Shown here: positions 13,301 through 28,300 of the stretch, one piece after another
Layout: the number at the start of each line of letters is the position of its first letter
How positions within the stretch are numbered: the first letter of the stretch is position 1
Assembly (NCBI RefSeq): GCF_000006565.2
Contig: NC_031480.1
Coordinates: 3,135,529-3,199,528, forward strand
From: Toxoplasma gondii ME49
Lineage: Eukaryota; Apicomplexa; Conoidasida; Eucoccidiorida; Sarcocystidae
Length of the DNA stretch: 64,000 bases
Direction of reading: 5' to 3'
The notes under the pieces: model-generated
Told to the model about the DNA's origin: nothing
Databases searched by the model: none
What the model saw: the letters and a program-made list of their open reading frames with translations, nothing else
Position numbers and translations under genes: made by a program

Positions 13301-16300
13301 TCTCGGTCACTACAGACCCTGTAGCTCCGCTAGAGACGCGCTAAAAACAGCGATATCCGTCTGCTGCTTTCCAGTCGTCTGACGAGTATTGAGATGTATA
13401 GATACTCACGTTGCGGTGCACGTTGACCATTCTGACCATTCAGTGTAGTCGCAGGTAGATACCTTTTCTGAAAAAAGAGTGGAAGGCATTCAAAAAGGAA
13501 CATATGCGAAATACATGGAGAGAACGAAGACAAGTTTAAAGTGGAAGGTGGATAAAATCCATGCCTTTTTCCTCTACTGATTCACACTCTCTGGAATCCT
13601 TGTCCTAGTATCCACCGGATGTAAGGACGCCAGATACGAAGCTGTACGATAAGTCTGCCACATCAGGAATGTTGCAGTCACCACACCGCATGTGCTTAGT
13701 AGTGATTACAGATCCTGAGGGAGGAAAGAAAAGCTTTTCGACTTCCTCAAGTCCATTCGGTGAAAATCCGGAAAGAGAAACAGCGTACTTTTGCAAAGAA
13801 TGATTCCCTCTCCTGGAGCCAAGACTGCATGCGGAAACAACAGAAACATACACACGGGCAACAGGCGGAAAATCGAAAAGATACCAACAACGGGAACGCG
13901 TCGTGAACATCCAGACCAGCTCTCTGCGAGAGTGGAATGGAGCTTCTGTTTATACGCCTCAATAGTCGCGCTTCTCCGTTACCCATCCACTAACTCCATC
14001 GGTCGTCTTGTGATGCTTCGAACAAACGAGAGTTGCTTTTCATCTTCGAGACTCTCGCCCCCCACGGACCCTGCTTGACAAAATCTAAGTGGCTCCTGTC
14101 CCTGTATATATATATATATATATACAGATGTTCATGTAGCAGATAGCACACCTGCGTATGTAGACGTGTGTGAGTTATATATTAGCATATATGACGTTAG
14201 TGAGTGTGAAAATATGCTCGATATTTCGGGGTGTGTGTACTCCTACGTAGACATGCACATAGGGATAATCACACTCACATATAATGATATATACTGTTGT
14301 GTAGTCCTGTAAATGAACGTATCTGTTGAGCGTTCTAGTGTCTTGCGTCTGACCTTCCGGAGCGGAACATTTTGAGTAGAAGTCGCTTTCGGTCAGCTTG
14401 TCCTGGACACACTGTGACAATTCGACGAAAGACAAGCTCGCGGCTGAACAGGAGCTCATTGTCTCGGAACACAGCAAAGCGCAGTCTTGTGGCTCCGCAC
14501 CTTCGCGCGGCGTCACCAGCATACAGTTGGGGAAACTGGCACTCCCGATGATCTCAGCTGTAGGCCAGACACAACAAACAAAGCAACCATCAGCATATTA
14601 ACCGGGACATACGTACGTGTCTATTCATACATACTTATATCCATGCGCATGTGTGCCCTGACAGCACTCGAGGACGTTGCGGTGGACGTTCGATATACAA
14701 GACAAAGAACATTCAAAACACCAGTTTTCTCATTCTCTCATGCAACAGTTCTACCGCGTCCCCCCAAAGGTGCGGTCTCGCTGCTTCTCGACTGGAAGGA
14801 TAACGCCCTTACCGCGGCTCTGAATGGGATATAACGCGTGCAGCCTGCCCTATAATGCTAAACCAAATGCGTTTCAAAGTCTCTAGCTACCTGTGTCCTC
14901 GTGGTCATTCGACCTCCCTTTGCCTGTCCCTCTTTCCCTCGTCTGTGTACAGTCCTCACCCCACCAACTCACGTGGCACATTTTGTCTCCAGTTGCTCAG
15001 GCCTTTGTGGCAAAACTCGTTGAGGTCTTCCTTTGTCTTGAATTCGGAGAAAGTGACGCGTTTCGGTGTCAGAACGCCTTTCACCTCAGTCGAAGACTTG
15101 TACATAGGCACGGGACAGTGCATGCGGCCGAGGCCTCTTAACGCAAAGTACGAGGCGGCATCTGCCGTCTGGTTAGGCTCCGACATGGTAAACAAAGCGC
15201 CTTCTGCTGCGGGGGACTCTGCACACAGCGGATGCGTTAGGAACAAGTACAGAGAATCGAACAGAGAGTCTCGAGCTTCTTGAGCAGTGCACGGTTCGTC
15301 TGCGGGATCATAGCATTCGCAGGAGTCGATGGAAGTCTGTGAAGCAGAGGCCTCAAACGCGAGTGCATTCATAACCCGCGAGCTGGGAGCTGAGGCCGTT
15401 CCCGTTGAGACGAAGGACTCAGCGACAGAAGACGCAGCATCTGAAGTGGCTGACGGCGAAGTTCCCGAAGCCGTTGAGACCTGAAAGATGAACGGCAACT
15501 CTCCGCTCGCGACGCGCCTCCTCGTGCGCGAGGGGAAACACTTGGTGGGTCTTCGCGCTGAGACGTGAACACCGACACACACTGCATGCTTCAAATCCAC
15601 GCAAAACGGCATCTGCGGATTCAAAAGCGCATCCATCGACCCCGGAAAAAGCAGCGGCATTTCAATCCAGGGAGATACTGCCACAGCGCGTCTCGCACGC
15701 CAATTTAAAAGCACAGCGAATTCTGGAACGCGTTACTCGTACGTGTGTATTATATCACTCTCGTGTGAGACATGTTCAACTCATGGGAGGTCGACGGTGT
15801 GCACACAGTGGAAACAGAAAAGTTTCCGTGACCGGAGGTGCGAATGAGAGACACGTTCACTTCCTTGTTTACCTACAGAAGTTTGCACAACGCAACCCCA
15901 GTGGCATGAGGCCGCCATTATGGTGACTCCTATCCGTTTCTTCCAGTGAGCTTCCATGTTTAGCGGATCCAGGCTTTATTGTAATAGCACGGTTTGAGAA
16001 CCCTCACCATAGATACGCGTCTACTCCGAAAACAGTCAACGCCTTCCACTGAAACGCAGTTGCTCTCGTTTCAGACAAAAGGAAACGCACACCTTACTCA
16101 AATTATATTCTTACTCGAGGTATACTCTTCCGGTATGTGGCACTGTCCCGGGAATTGCTCGTATTCTTGAAACTGAACCAGTGCGCATTGTTCCAGAGAG
16201 GTGTAGAGAGAGAACACTGCGCTCATCATCGTCTCGCACGTTTTGACGACCTCCACACACACCGCTTTACAGGCTGCTATGTCCTCGTCTGTCAACCGCG

Positions 16301-19300
16301 AAGCGGTAACCTTCGCACAGTCTGAAAAAAGAAAAACCGCAGTCTAGTTGGCGATACAAAACCATCCACATTCGCTTGGAAATGTATAAATATATATCAA
16401 TGCACACAGTTTCGAATGAAAGTGTGCGGTGAGGTGTATACATTTACGAAATGCGGCACGTGACTGCATCTAGGCAATATATCGCCACAAGCACGTTTAC
16501 ACGGACAAAATCCAGATACTTGTGTACGCAATTTCTTGAAGTCATTCCGTGTTCTCTAGATTTGAATGTGAACAGATAGGTATCCACTTGATGCGACACC
16601 ACGAGGCCAGTGCGTTCGAGTTGATGCATGCAAAGAGTCGGACACAACCCCTCGTTTTTTAGTTCCGGAAGAAGGACAACCTACCGAAGTTTGGGTGAGC
16701 ACACTGCGGCAAATCGGTACAGAGGTGCTCTTTGCCACTCAACGGTACCGCTGAAAAAGTTCGGACAGCAGAATTTACGGTCGCCAGTTCTTAATACTCA
16801 CTGCAGCGAAATAGCGGTTTCTCTATAGTACAACAAAGTAAAGACCATAATACGAAGAGCTCTCGCTCACGATAAAAAAGACACAGAACATCGGCGGTCA
16901 GTGACCTTTGATACACGTATTGTTTTGCAAATACTTTTATATTACCAGACTGCGACAGAGGCCGACCCAAAGAAAACTCGGAAGCAATACCGCAAAAAGT
17001 GCGTCTTTACAGGTCTCAACGACAACTGTAGCGGGCGGGAAGGCAGTCCAAGAAAAAACAGATGGCTTCCCCCTTGTAGGGATTTGTGAATGAGCATTGT
17101 CCATATCGTGGATAAGCATGGCAGCGCCACCTTGTTGTAGGAAATGAGTCCACTCAAAAGAAACTTACTGCAGTAGTTTGCCTCATTCTGTCCAGGAACG
17201 GCGAGCCGATACCGGCGAGGTGTCGAGCCCTTGTGAGGCAGACAGCTGCATTCAGTCAGAGAAACACAGGCAAAAGACCTCCTGCATATTCTTGTCTGGA
17301 ACCAGAAGCGGTGCAAAATGGACCTATCCTGAACACAGACGCATGTGTGGTGTACAACGGTGAGCGTGTATATATATATATATATATAGTGAATTAGGTG
17401 GCTCTCTGCTATACCACGACTCAGCTCCTTTCTGCGCCTGTTCGCTCATCTGTGGCCTCCACCCCGGCATTCCTCAGCCTCTCCCTCTTTGGTCTTGTTT
17501 TTTCATCGCTTCCTCTTTTCCACATTACTACATTTGCAGCAAACAAGGCGGCCTTCGATTTGGACTCTCGCGTGCTGGACCGTGACCTACGGTGAATCGC
17601 AGCCTGACCACTCAGATACGACCGAACACGATTTGTCGGGGGTCTGGTTCCGTGCTTGGCTTCGACTCTTCCGAAATCTCCCAGCTCCTCTCCGTGCGCG
17701 TCGCGCTTTCTGCAGTAAGCTAGTGCCCGCCTCTGCACCTCTCGCCCCGCTGTCGAGTATTGCCGAACGCGAAGAACTTTTGCTTGTCCATTCTATCTGG
17801 TCTCTGTACGCGTTCGTTCCTGTTCCATGCAGTGTCGACTCTCCACTGCCGCGGACACTCGCATCCGAGTATATGGACTCCAAGCCTCGCTTCTGTTTCC
17901 TGGATGCTCGGTGCCTCCTACTCCCGTTTTGGCTCGCCTTCTCGCTTTGTTCACTTTCGCCCCCACGCGCCACTTGTTCGGCAGTTTCCTCCAAATACCC
18001 CGACGGAGGGACAGAGCGTCGGCGGCTCATGATTCCCTTTCGTCTCTCTATTATTTTGGCATCTATGGAAGCTGGAACATGCGAACGAGTTCCATGGAGA
18101 GAGGCAAAAGAGGGAGGCTCAAGGGCCGGATCCATCGACACCCGCGACAATGCGCGCGCAGCCGTCCCGCGAGAGACAGTCAAGGACCTGGTCTCTAGCA
18201 GCGAATCTGAAAGGAATATTTGCGAATGATGCACGGTTCACAGTGGAAAGAGGGAAGAAATGCACACGTGGAGGCTTGAGACCGCTAATGGACCACTGTC
18301 CAAACGAAACACAGTGTCGTCATGAAGGATGCACCTCACAAACTGGTGGTCCAGTCACTCCGTTCCGCCGCCTGTCACCCAAGTTCTCAAATCAAGCACT
18401 TTACACGGGTCGTGCAAAACATAAAGAACGCGGATGTTACAAAGCCCCTCGCACTGTTACAGCGTTGAGATGCGGAGATCGTAACTCCAAGTTTCCTGTG
18501 TGTTGGTTTCTCTGCTGTCTCTAACCATTCTTTTCGATCCCAAAACCGTGTATTCGTCTCAGATCTACGCGCCTCAGCTCAAAGCGAAAAAGCCGAAATT
18601 CAAACTGGGAAATCTCTCGCTGTTTCGGCTTACCTGTTTGCAGTGTGGAGGTCGCCGGTGTCTCCCCGTTGTTTTGCTCCTCGCCGCATCTTTCGTATCG
18701 CTCGTGCTCATCCAATCCACATGCTTCCTCGACAAAGTCGAAAATCGGTTTGATTTGTTGTCGAAAATATTCCAGGCCCTGGCCCATGACAATAGTGAAC
18801 AACTTGCATTCACTCCACTCCGTCCACTCTCGTTCCCAACAGACTGTCCCGCAAGGCGGAAGGTCGAGGCATGTCGCTGTTTCCGATACACTTGGAATTT
18901 GCGAGTGGGAAAGTTCCGCCAAAACCAAGCGCGTTCTCGTCCTTTTAGGCGTCCACCACTGGGAAAAGCATGTTCCCGTGCACGCGGACCATTCACCCCA
19001 CTCCCCGACAATTGCCGTTTTCAGAGTTGCTGTAAAGGGTGGTACCGGCGGCTCCTGAGTTGTGGTTGACGTGGCAGCAGCTGAAACAAAACGAGTACGC
19101 GAACAGGAAAAAGAAAGAAATGGTCCACGTGCTGTCTCACCACCTCTGACACCAACAACCTTGCTCCGGATAACATCAGGATGCTCAAGGGATCCCAGAA
19201 AGCCAAGGCACGAAACTGGTCGCTTTGGTGTGCATCTCTGTGGGGAAAAGCGTTGGCGAATCGCTCAGTTTCTTTAGCAGTGCACCCGGCGAGTCGACTT

Positions 19301-22300
19301 GTGCGTTAGGCACAGCTTTGCGCAAGACTCAGGTGTACCTGGACAGACAACGTAGTGCCAGATTTCTCTGCACTGGTAGTCGCCACTGCGAATGGTGGAG
19401 TTGTCGAGAACGACGTCTTGGTCAACATAAGCAGGCAACATGTTGCTGGTCCAGGAGATTGGAGGTTGCTGTTCGTCAGCTGCCAAGGCACAGAGATCGC
19501 CTGTAGTCGACCACAACTGTTGCGTGACAGCGTTGAACCTCCCGTCTGGTTGCTCTTTACACAAGCCTGCAGAAGCGAGCAACTCGGTCCGCCAGTGGTT
19601 TTGAGTGTTGACTGTCTCTGAGGTGCACGCGCGGAAGTCGTTGGGACATTTGCAGGACGCCACCCGGGAGTCCCACCCTGTAAAGGCTGTGAATCTCCCA
19701 TCCCGCATGTCCACGATGATACAGTTCTCATACGCTGCAAAGAAAAGGCGAGGAACCGTCGAGAAAAGCAAAGGGATGAATCTCTACGTGGTTCGATAAC
19801 GCGTAATGCCGTACAGACATGAGACCGTCTTGAGAAAAACTTTTCCAGCGCTTCAATCAGCAACGCCGTACACTGCGGGCGGGGCGAACGTGAGGTGCAA
19901 TCCTACAAGACGGGACAAGAGTTTCCTCAAACACCCGAAAAAACAAAAGGCATTCTTACATGGAATGCGAAAGAAACGTATCCTTCACAGTGTTGAGTTG
20001 GTATTCACGCGAATCAGTCCGTACACAACAGAGTACAAGACTGGTATCTTGTACAGCACCTATCCATCAGTATTGATACATAATGAGATCCGAAATGAAA
20101 ATGGAGGCGCACGCATGTGTTAGCCGCGGAAACCATAGTAGTTGTGAAGGTGGATCTTTGCCGTCCTGTGGATACTTGATTAAATTGTGTACGAGTCTCT
20201 GAATAGTAGGTTTCTCCCGCAGTAAATCTGAGAGATAACAGAATTACATATATTACTCCTAGAACACTGCTACCAACGTGTACTCCAGTTATAAGAGACA
20301 CAGACAACTATACGTGAATTTGTCTACTGATGGTACGTTTGGAGCAGCAACAAAGGCCAAGAACGACTGCGTGTCAGATAGATTTCCTGTTATACACGAT
20401 ACAACGAAACTCGTTTTCCAGGTGAATTTGCCTTTCTGTCTTCATTTTTTCTCCCTCGTTGCTCCGATACTATGTTTATCTTCCCGATGCATATACAAGC
20501 CAGGAAGCAGGCCGACGCAGACTCCGATGTAGGTGAATCTGTCTAACTGGGAAACACGCGCTGCGCTTTAGGCAGCGCGACGTGACATAAACGGCATTAC
20601 TTAGTTCATATTCTTTGTGGTCCAGAAACTCCTGCAAACACCGCAAAGAACCTCTGAATCCACATCGATATCCCCCCAGCTTCTCTGTGAACATCTCCCT
20701 GAGCATGCTGTCCCAGAACGTCGTCAGACGGTGGGGAATACACCGAGTCGACTCTCTCTGCCCGAGCAGGTTTTTCTCGCTTTTTGCTCCAAACGCACTT
20801 TGGGATGGTGTTGTCTCTTCCTCGATTTCGAGTCCGTCGGACGCCCCGCCCTCGCTGACAGAGTACTCTGAGCAAGGACAACGCGCAGAAATAAATGTAT
20901 GAAGCCGCGAAATAGCAATCATGGAGGATAGACAACGCACGGAAGCATCCACATCCATTGAAGAGCTACGGGATCGGTATGCCACGCTCAGGGCCCTGTT
21001 CCAAATGCCACGCGCAAGCCTTCATGGTTTATCAACTTGCGGGTGGCTACAACGAAGGCACATCTGTGTAAAGGCGGAACTCTAGTCGGCATCGATTCGC
21101 CGAAGACAATATCATCTTTTGCGCTAGAGAAGCCCTTTTCTGCATGTAATTTCTTGACACTCTTATGCAAAGCGTCAGCAACTGCACCGTCCGAGGTTCG
21201 ATGGATACAACTTCCACGCAAACATAAGCACCCGTAGGATATTGACGTCCAACACTTTCAGTTGTGTCATCTCTTTTCTCTGTGCATGACACGGCCTTAC
21301 CGACGAGCAGCGTGCATTGCTCAAAAACAGACGGGGGGGTGACGAACTCCAAGCAAGCCGCCACGTCCGATGAAGCAGTACTGTCACATTTATTTCCGAG
21401 GAACTGCTTGCACTTCCTTTGACAAGAAGCGGTGCCGGTGGCGGTGCACTGACCAGCACATTCTTCATACTGCGCCACCAGCAGACTTTCGCAGTCCGAC
21501 ATACACTTCGTGTGAACCGAAGGAGCAAAGATGTTCAAGGCACATTCATCCTGGCAGTGCAGCTGCACGGAGGCCGGGAGTGCACTCCGACAAGCTCCCA
21601 TGCATGTCGCCACAACTCCACTCTCGAACTGACAAGAACAAAGCAAACCCCAGGGAACAATGAAAACGACGGGACACTCTATCATACAGACGAAAGAAAA
21701 TATCTACCCTACTGCATGGGTTGAAGATATCCACTGATGCTTTGATGCGTGCATGTGTTAATAAGAATAAACAAATCTATACATATATATAGAGAGGGTG
21801 ATGTGTATGTGTGAATACCTCTAAATGTTTTAGTGTTCTGCAGTCCTTATGTAAAGGAATGTGCATATCGTGTGTGTAAATAGCATGCCAAGTGTCAGTT
21901 CCACATCCCGATACAAACGTAAACGAGAAATCTCCTTCGCATGTGGGCAACGAAAGAAGAGAGCAAATGGCAGCTTACACTTTGACCTATGAAGGAGAGG
22001 CACAGGTCGTGCCGGTTTCCTGAAAAGATGACAACAGAGGAAGAATTCAGGCATCGCACGGGGCGCCAAAATGGATAAAAAGCGATACATCATGTCGGTT
22101 ACTCAACGCGCACGTACTCCCATACAACTCTCCCCCTAACAGTCGCAAAAACACCGCGGGGACAGGCATGCAGTGCCACGCGTCGACACAGGCCCTAAAG
22201 CACGGTTCGCGCTGCTTGGAATCGGAATCAGAATCAGGTAGATATATAAAATAGCACATGCCTTTAGGGCGCGTAAGCATTGTATACGAATGCAAGCATC

Positions 22301-25300
22301 ACTGCTGTCCTTCGTGTACAGGTACAAGCCCACAAAGCCTCAAAATCACAAAAATACAAACACACTAAAACGATACACGGGTGCCTATGGAAGAGTATGC
22401 GGACCGATGTAGACCTGAAGCGTCACCCAGAGGTGCAACTATGTATAAGTTATGTATTGCATGCATACGTATTATATGAATCTCCAGTCCTCCCTAGTGC
22501 AGATTGAAAGCAAGCAGAGACATACGGATACAAATGGACATAGAGGCGTAGGCGTGATTAAATACACTAAAGGCCAAATCGCTCGACGGCCACATGTGCG
22601 GGGTGGAAACGTTCACTCTAAGTTGCAAAGGAAGCAGGAGTCGAGTACGCAAAGAATAATACAAACTCAAACAGGAATACACCACGCACGTACGTTCCTG
22701 AGGCTTACCGAGAATCGCACTGGGTTCGTCTTTGCCTGTCGGAAGAGAGCACAGATCGGCACAACGGAAAAACACATCATCATCCTCAATCAAGAATGTA
22801 ATGGAGTCAATGAAACAGAGTTTTTCTGTTTCAGCCGGTGGTAAAGAATGTCACTGATGCGTGGTTCGTATGTAAAAAGCTTTCGGCGGCAAATCTCCAT
22901 CTTCTGTTGTTTCCCACGTGTCTCTACTGGAAAACAAACACACACTGGCCCGTATCGAGGTTCACAAGTCATGGAATGTCTGTTTGTATGATGCTGGCGT
23001 TTAGAGAATCTCCGTCTCGGCCCGTCAAAGGCGCCGGTAAGTCCCTCTCTTGAGCTGCACATATGGAAAGGCATTTACGAGGTAACTTGGCTGTCCAACG
23101 CTTGCCGCCGTCACTACACATGCAGTCACTCCGTTGCGGTTGGAAGTAAACTGTCAGCTTACGAGCTTCAACATAAATACCAGCGATGATAAGATCAGAG
23201 GGATTCTCAACCGCTTCAAACATGTCCTTTGCGTCGCAGGTCTTCTTCCACAACAGGGCTGACCACGTGGAAGGCGTTGTCGTTGCTCTTCTGGAAATAA
23301 CAACGCGATCGCTTTCGTCCAACTCTTTAGTCCTGCTTCTCGTCTGGATCGCCGCGGCGAAAACGTGAGGCATGATACCCCCGGACAAGTAGAGACCTTC
23401 ACCTAAAATGCTTGTCGCTGAATACGCCGCTGCTGGAATGCGAAACGTCTGTTATGAGGAGCCAGAACACACACATCGCGCGGTGAACAACGTGTTCCCA
23501 CGTTTTCAAAGGAAACGACGAATGACGATGTTAATCCGGTTCCAATCACAATAAAGAACTGTAAAAAAAGTGATGCGACCAAACAAAACTGCGCTCTTCA
23601 TGTATTGAGTCGTTGCCCTCCCCCGGTGTTGAAGAGAGGGAAGAGTCAGGAACAAAGTCAGCGCCACTTGTCTGATAGACGCAGCCTCTGACAGGACTGA
23701 TGGAGTCCCATCTGTATTCCTTGCTCCACAAGAACAAGCACATACACACGGCAAGCACTAACGAAAACGACATGTGGAAACACACAGTAATGGGTCAAGA
23801 CCACATTACGTAGACACCCAACGTACACACTCATATAATATATATATATATATATATAATGATAAAGAAGGAAGCGGCTGTCTTGAGAGATGTGTGGCAA
23901 CACCTAATACGAATGAAACGGGAACACAACAGCATGTATGCTGATGCTTTTAGGTAAATCTGGATATATATATATATATATGAATACACAATTTTTCGAG
24001 TGAAGAGATGGATGCAGGTAAACAGAAAAGTAGACAAGCCAAGAGAGAGCTAGGGTTGTCGAACGGTCGCGCCAACACTGCGGCCTGGCGGAAGACAATG
24101 CGTACGCTGAGAAATGCCCTACCTGCAGGTGGTATCGATTGAGAAGGGGGGACAATCCAGCAGCGAGGTCCGGGTTTTGCTTGCCCGAGATGAGGATCCC
24201 GACAGCAACAGTCGAAAAATTCACGGACTCGTCCACCACAAGCGACAGTTCCAGGGAGTTTGTCTTAAGGTTTGAAATCACAACTGCGACGCGATCTGTA
24301 GAAACACTGGTCGGAGTCAAGTCTTGGACTTGAGCAAGAGCTACCATCTGAACAAGCACCAACATCCGCATATGTATCCATATATGTACTGGCTTATGTA
24401 GGTATGCATCTAAACTTATATATTTAGATTGACTGTCTCTCTGCTTGAATAGATGGATACGATAGGAAACGTGCTGCCGCATGAATCAAAGACTGTGACA
24501 CCTTCAGACGAGGAATTTGGAGGTAGTTGTGCACAACTGTATGTCGATTCAACCAGAGACTAGGGAAGCAGACGGTGCTAAGATTTCAGAGTCACATGTG
24601 CTGGGAATAAGTTCGAATTCGGTGGAAAGAGTTTTCATCCTTTGGACACACCTCCTCAGGTTCTTTCAAGCCGGGAAGGGAAAACGTCAGAACCGTCGGG
24701 GTACGCGTTGTCATCGGAAGTTTCATTACTCGAACAGGATTCTCGACGAAATCCGTCAAATAGGCACCTTCGGGAATCGCCATCCAGGATACTGGTGCGG
24801 AGGAGCTTCGTGTATCTGTTGGTTTTGAAACCCGCACACAGGAGATATGCAGACACCTGAAACGCTAGACAGAAACATTTTGGCCGAAGCAATGGTGAAA
24901 CGGCGAAGTCACTTCGCCGACCACAGAGCGAGATCGGTGCCAAAACAATACACCGTCAGCGTGAACTTCTTCGCCATATTCGTGTATGATCATGCCATTG
25001 CAACAGCGTGAAATGTTGAATACACATCCATGGGCTTTGACACAAGAACCACTTGATGGCTAATCGCTAAAACATCTACACTTTACTAAGGTTGATCTTC
25101 ACCTAAGAGGGAGTCCAGGGACATGCAGATACAACCTTAAGGTCTACGCATGTGTGTGTCTTAGTGCCTCTGTTAGTTCCCACATTTTTTGTCTGTGCTT
25201 GTATGTGTAAGTATTCATCTGCCTCCCTATCGTCCTACACGCAATTATAGATGCAAATACATGTACACATCTGCCAGTATATACACATATTTATATGTAC

Positions 25301-28300
25301 ACATTTGCTAGTATATATATATATATATATATATATAATTACATCTGCTCGTGAGGATCGGCAGACATCTGAGAATGGCTTGAACGTCTACGTCTCTCTG
25401 AGATGAGCCTTTCGAAACGAGCCTCCTCAACTGGAGGTTGTTCGACCGTCACGTGGCCTCCGAGAAGAAAGGAGCCGAAACGTACCATCGAGTCCGCAGT
25501 TGTTTCTGTACAGCTTCACCTCAAAGCTTGTTTTCGTCACTAATCGCACAGATGGCGTGTAAAACGGTTGGGTGTCTCTGGGGATTCCCAAAAAGACAAC
25601 AGGCGGGTCAGCGAACTCTACATCGAAAAGAACTCGCGACCACGACGCCGAGGCGACTGTCCAGCCAGTGTGCAACTCAGCAACTGAAAGCGAAGGGACA
25701 GAGATTTTGATCGCAGACAGGACGTGAGGAGCGCAGAGATTAGTGTGAGAAATGGGATGGGAAACGAAACCGCAGCAAGGGAGAAGAAAGGAAGACCAGA
25801 AAAGAAATGACACAAGGCGTGCACAACAGATCCAGGGGAAAAGTAACACTGTTAACAAAAGAGGGCGATATACTACAGCGGCATAAAGGGAACTGTACCT
25901 CGCAGGGATGTCACCAGAACGCTGTCGAGCCGTAAGAGTCACACGGACCATCCACATTCTAAGAGACACGCAATCGACGTGTGTGTCCTCTCTTTGCCTT
26001 TGTGTGAGGGACACGAAGTTAACTACTACCGCATAGATATACGGAGGGAAAACACTCATACGTAGACCGGCATGCCTACATCTCTATACGTGTGGATAAA
26101 TGCAAATATACACATGCTCGCAGGCACGCTTTTACAATTGTTGACTTTTGGTCTACCGGTCAAACACGTCCCGCTCTTTGTATTCATGTCCAGTGGATAA
26201 TGGTGTGTCGTTTTCCTTACCTCCTGTTGCGCGGTTCTCTGGCCCTGAAGACGAAACAGACATAAAACAACACAGCAGATGAGAAACCTGAAAACGGGAA
26301 ATCGACCAAAAGATTCGACAAGAATATCTGCGGAAGAACGAGAGACGTCGATTTGAACGGCGGACGGTGCCGGTGATGGGCTGTCGCACATCACTGCGCT
26401 GTGCCCTGACCGGCAGCACCCATGCCAGGCACTGTCTAGGCTGTTTCGTTTAAAAAAAAGTCGATGCACAGCTGAACCCCTCATAGAAGTGTTTCTGCCG
26501 TCTGCTTCGTAAAAAGAAACGTAGTCTCTTCTGTCTCTCGGCGTGCATCTAGGGACCAAAACTCCTGGTAAACCGCATAGTGTCTAGTGCAGGACCCCGA
26601 TGCAAACCGGTGCTTCCAGCTCGTCTTCGTATCGGAGCCCATCGGAAGCGTCCGTCAACAATTCGAACAGAAAAGCAGAGGGGTTTACCAACACGATTTA
26701 CGCGAACGAGCGCGCTACTAAGCCCGTAGACTATCGCGCTTTTGAAGCAAACGCGCCTCCTGCCTCCGTTTGCACCCACAGTCACAAACGGTTAGATTCC
26801 TAAAAAGCAGTGAACGATATACTAGCATTCTGTCTGTATCTCGTGCGGCATCATTCTGGCGATATTCGTTTTGAAACTACATGTGTATCGCACGCGGCAA
26901 GCACAAAACTGGCCACAAAGTCTGTCTTAGTGGCCACCTTAGAAAATATCTGCAGACATGCGCAGCTACAATGCTTTTGGTCCCCAAAAGCGGAATAAAT
27001 CTGTGTGGGTTCAGGAGTTCCAGACGGACAGCATCAATTACCCTTACACTCTTCGAACAAAAAATAATGGAAAAGGAATGGACTCGTATGGCTGTCGAGG
27101 GACACGCGTTTCGATGGGGCCGACGGCTTGGACAACAGCCGCAGCAACTCGAATCTGTGTTCCCACTCTAGAATATGTAAAGCCTTTGCCAAAACTCCAG
27201 AAAAAGCAGAACCGTCTGTACAATATGGTCTGCAACATGCGCTGTCCTAAGCGCCTCAGAAGCGTTTCCTTCCACGGTTTGCACGGCGGCATCTAACTGT
27301 GCAGGAGTCAGATCTGTCTAAACTGGTGCGCATCTCGTAAACAATCACACGACGCTAGTGACAGGGGTCAGAACAAGCCACCACATTTGCTTGTACGCGC
27401 TGCAACAGGACCGGGCAGTCATATGCGTACGTAAATCCACGCGCCTATCTAAATATGCGTTTATATATCTTGCAAATACATATTCATCCACCAGCATAGC
27501 ACACCCGCTATGAGAATACGAACACAAGTCTCACGGAATGTCACTGCGTGTCAACACGTTGTAACCCCACAATCTTCCATTTGAATAATTACATCGGTAT
27601 CAATACGGAACGTGCTGCCCAAGGGAACTCTATGGTGCAAGGCAACACGACTGCAGCTTGCCATTGTGTCATCATGGGCATTCGCTGGCAAACGCACAAG
27701 CGCTTACTCTGTCGGAGGCACCTAACACTTGACACCTGAAGCTTCTTTTGCAGGCAAACCCCAACACACAGATGCGTCCAGTGCTACACATAAAGTGCAT
27801 GTATATTTGGACGCCTATGTATATATATATATATACATATATATATGTATACAGAAGGTCTGTTTACGTATGACTGGATACAAAAGCCACTACGCCGGTG
27901 ATGTTGGGAATCGTTAAGATGCGACATACAACCAATCCAATTTTAATTTTCCATGTATAGCAAACTGAATGGGAATATGTTTCACCTTTGATATTTAACG
28001 TCGATTACTGGAAGTAAAGTTAAAAAGAAGAATATGAAAAGAAGAATATGTTCAGGTCGCAGCGCCGTGCAGGATGACGATTGTGGAAGTGTCTTTCACA
28101 TCCCTCCGCAAATGTATACCTGCTCCTTGATCTAATTCCTCTCACACTCTTCAGTTCCTGTCTTGTGCAACTTGTTTGCTTTTCCTTTTATCCCCGGATC
28201 TTCCATTTGCTCGCTCAAGCTTACCTAGTTCGTAAGTGCAGTTGTCGAGAGTTGTTCCTTTTCCGCGGGCCTTGAAACAGTCGAATACTGACGCATAGGC

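Noticed and set aside
17587..18234. A 215-codon open frame on the minus strand upstream of a TSR
   Set aside because: Only its last ~20 codons (SVVSEWSGC) fit the spliced TSR. The rest is low-complexity, has no conserved motif and lies in intron sequence.
22800..23160. A C-x-C-like stretch (SDCMCSDGGKRW) after the exon at 23163
   Set aside because: It lies beyond a strong GTAAGC donor in the right phase and lacks the C-[TS]-x-x-E part of the module.
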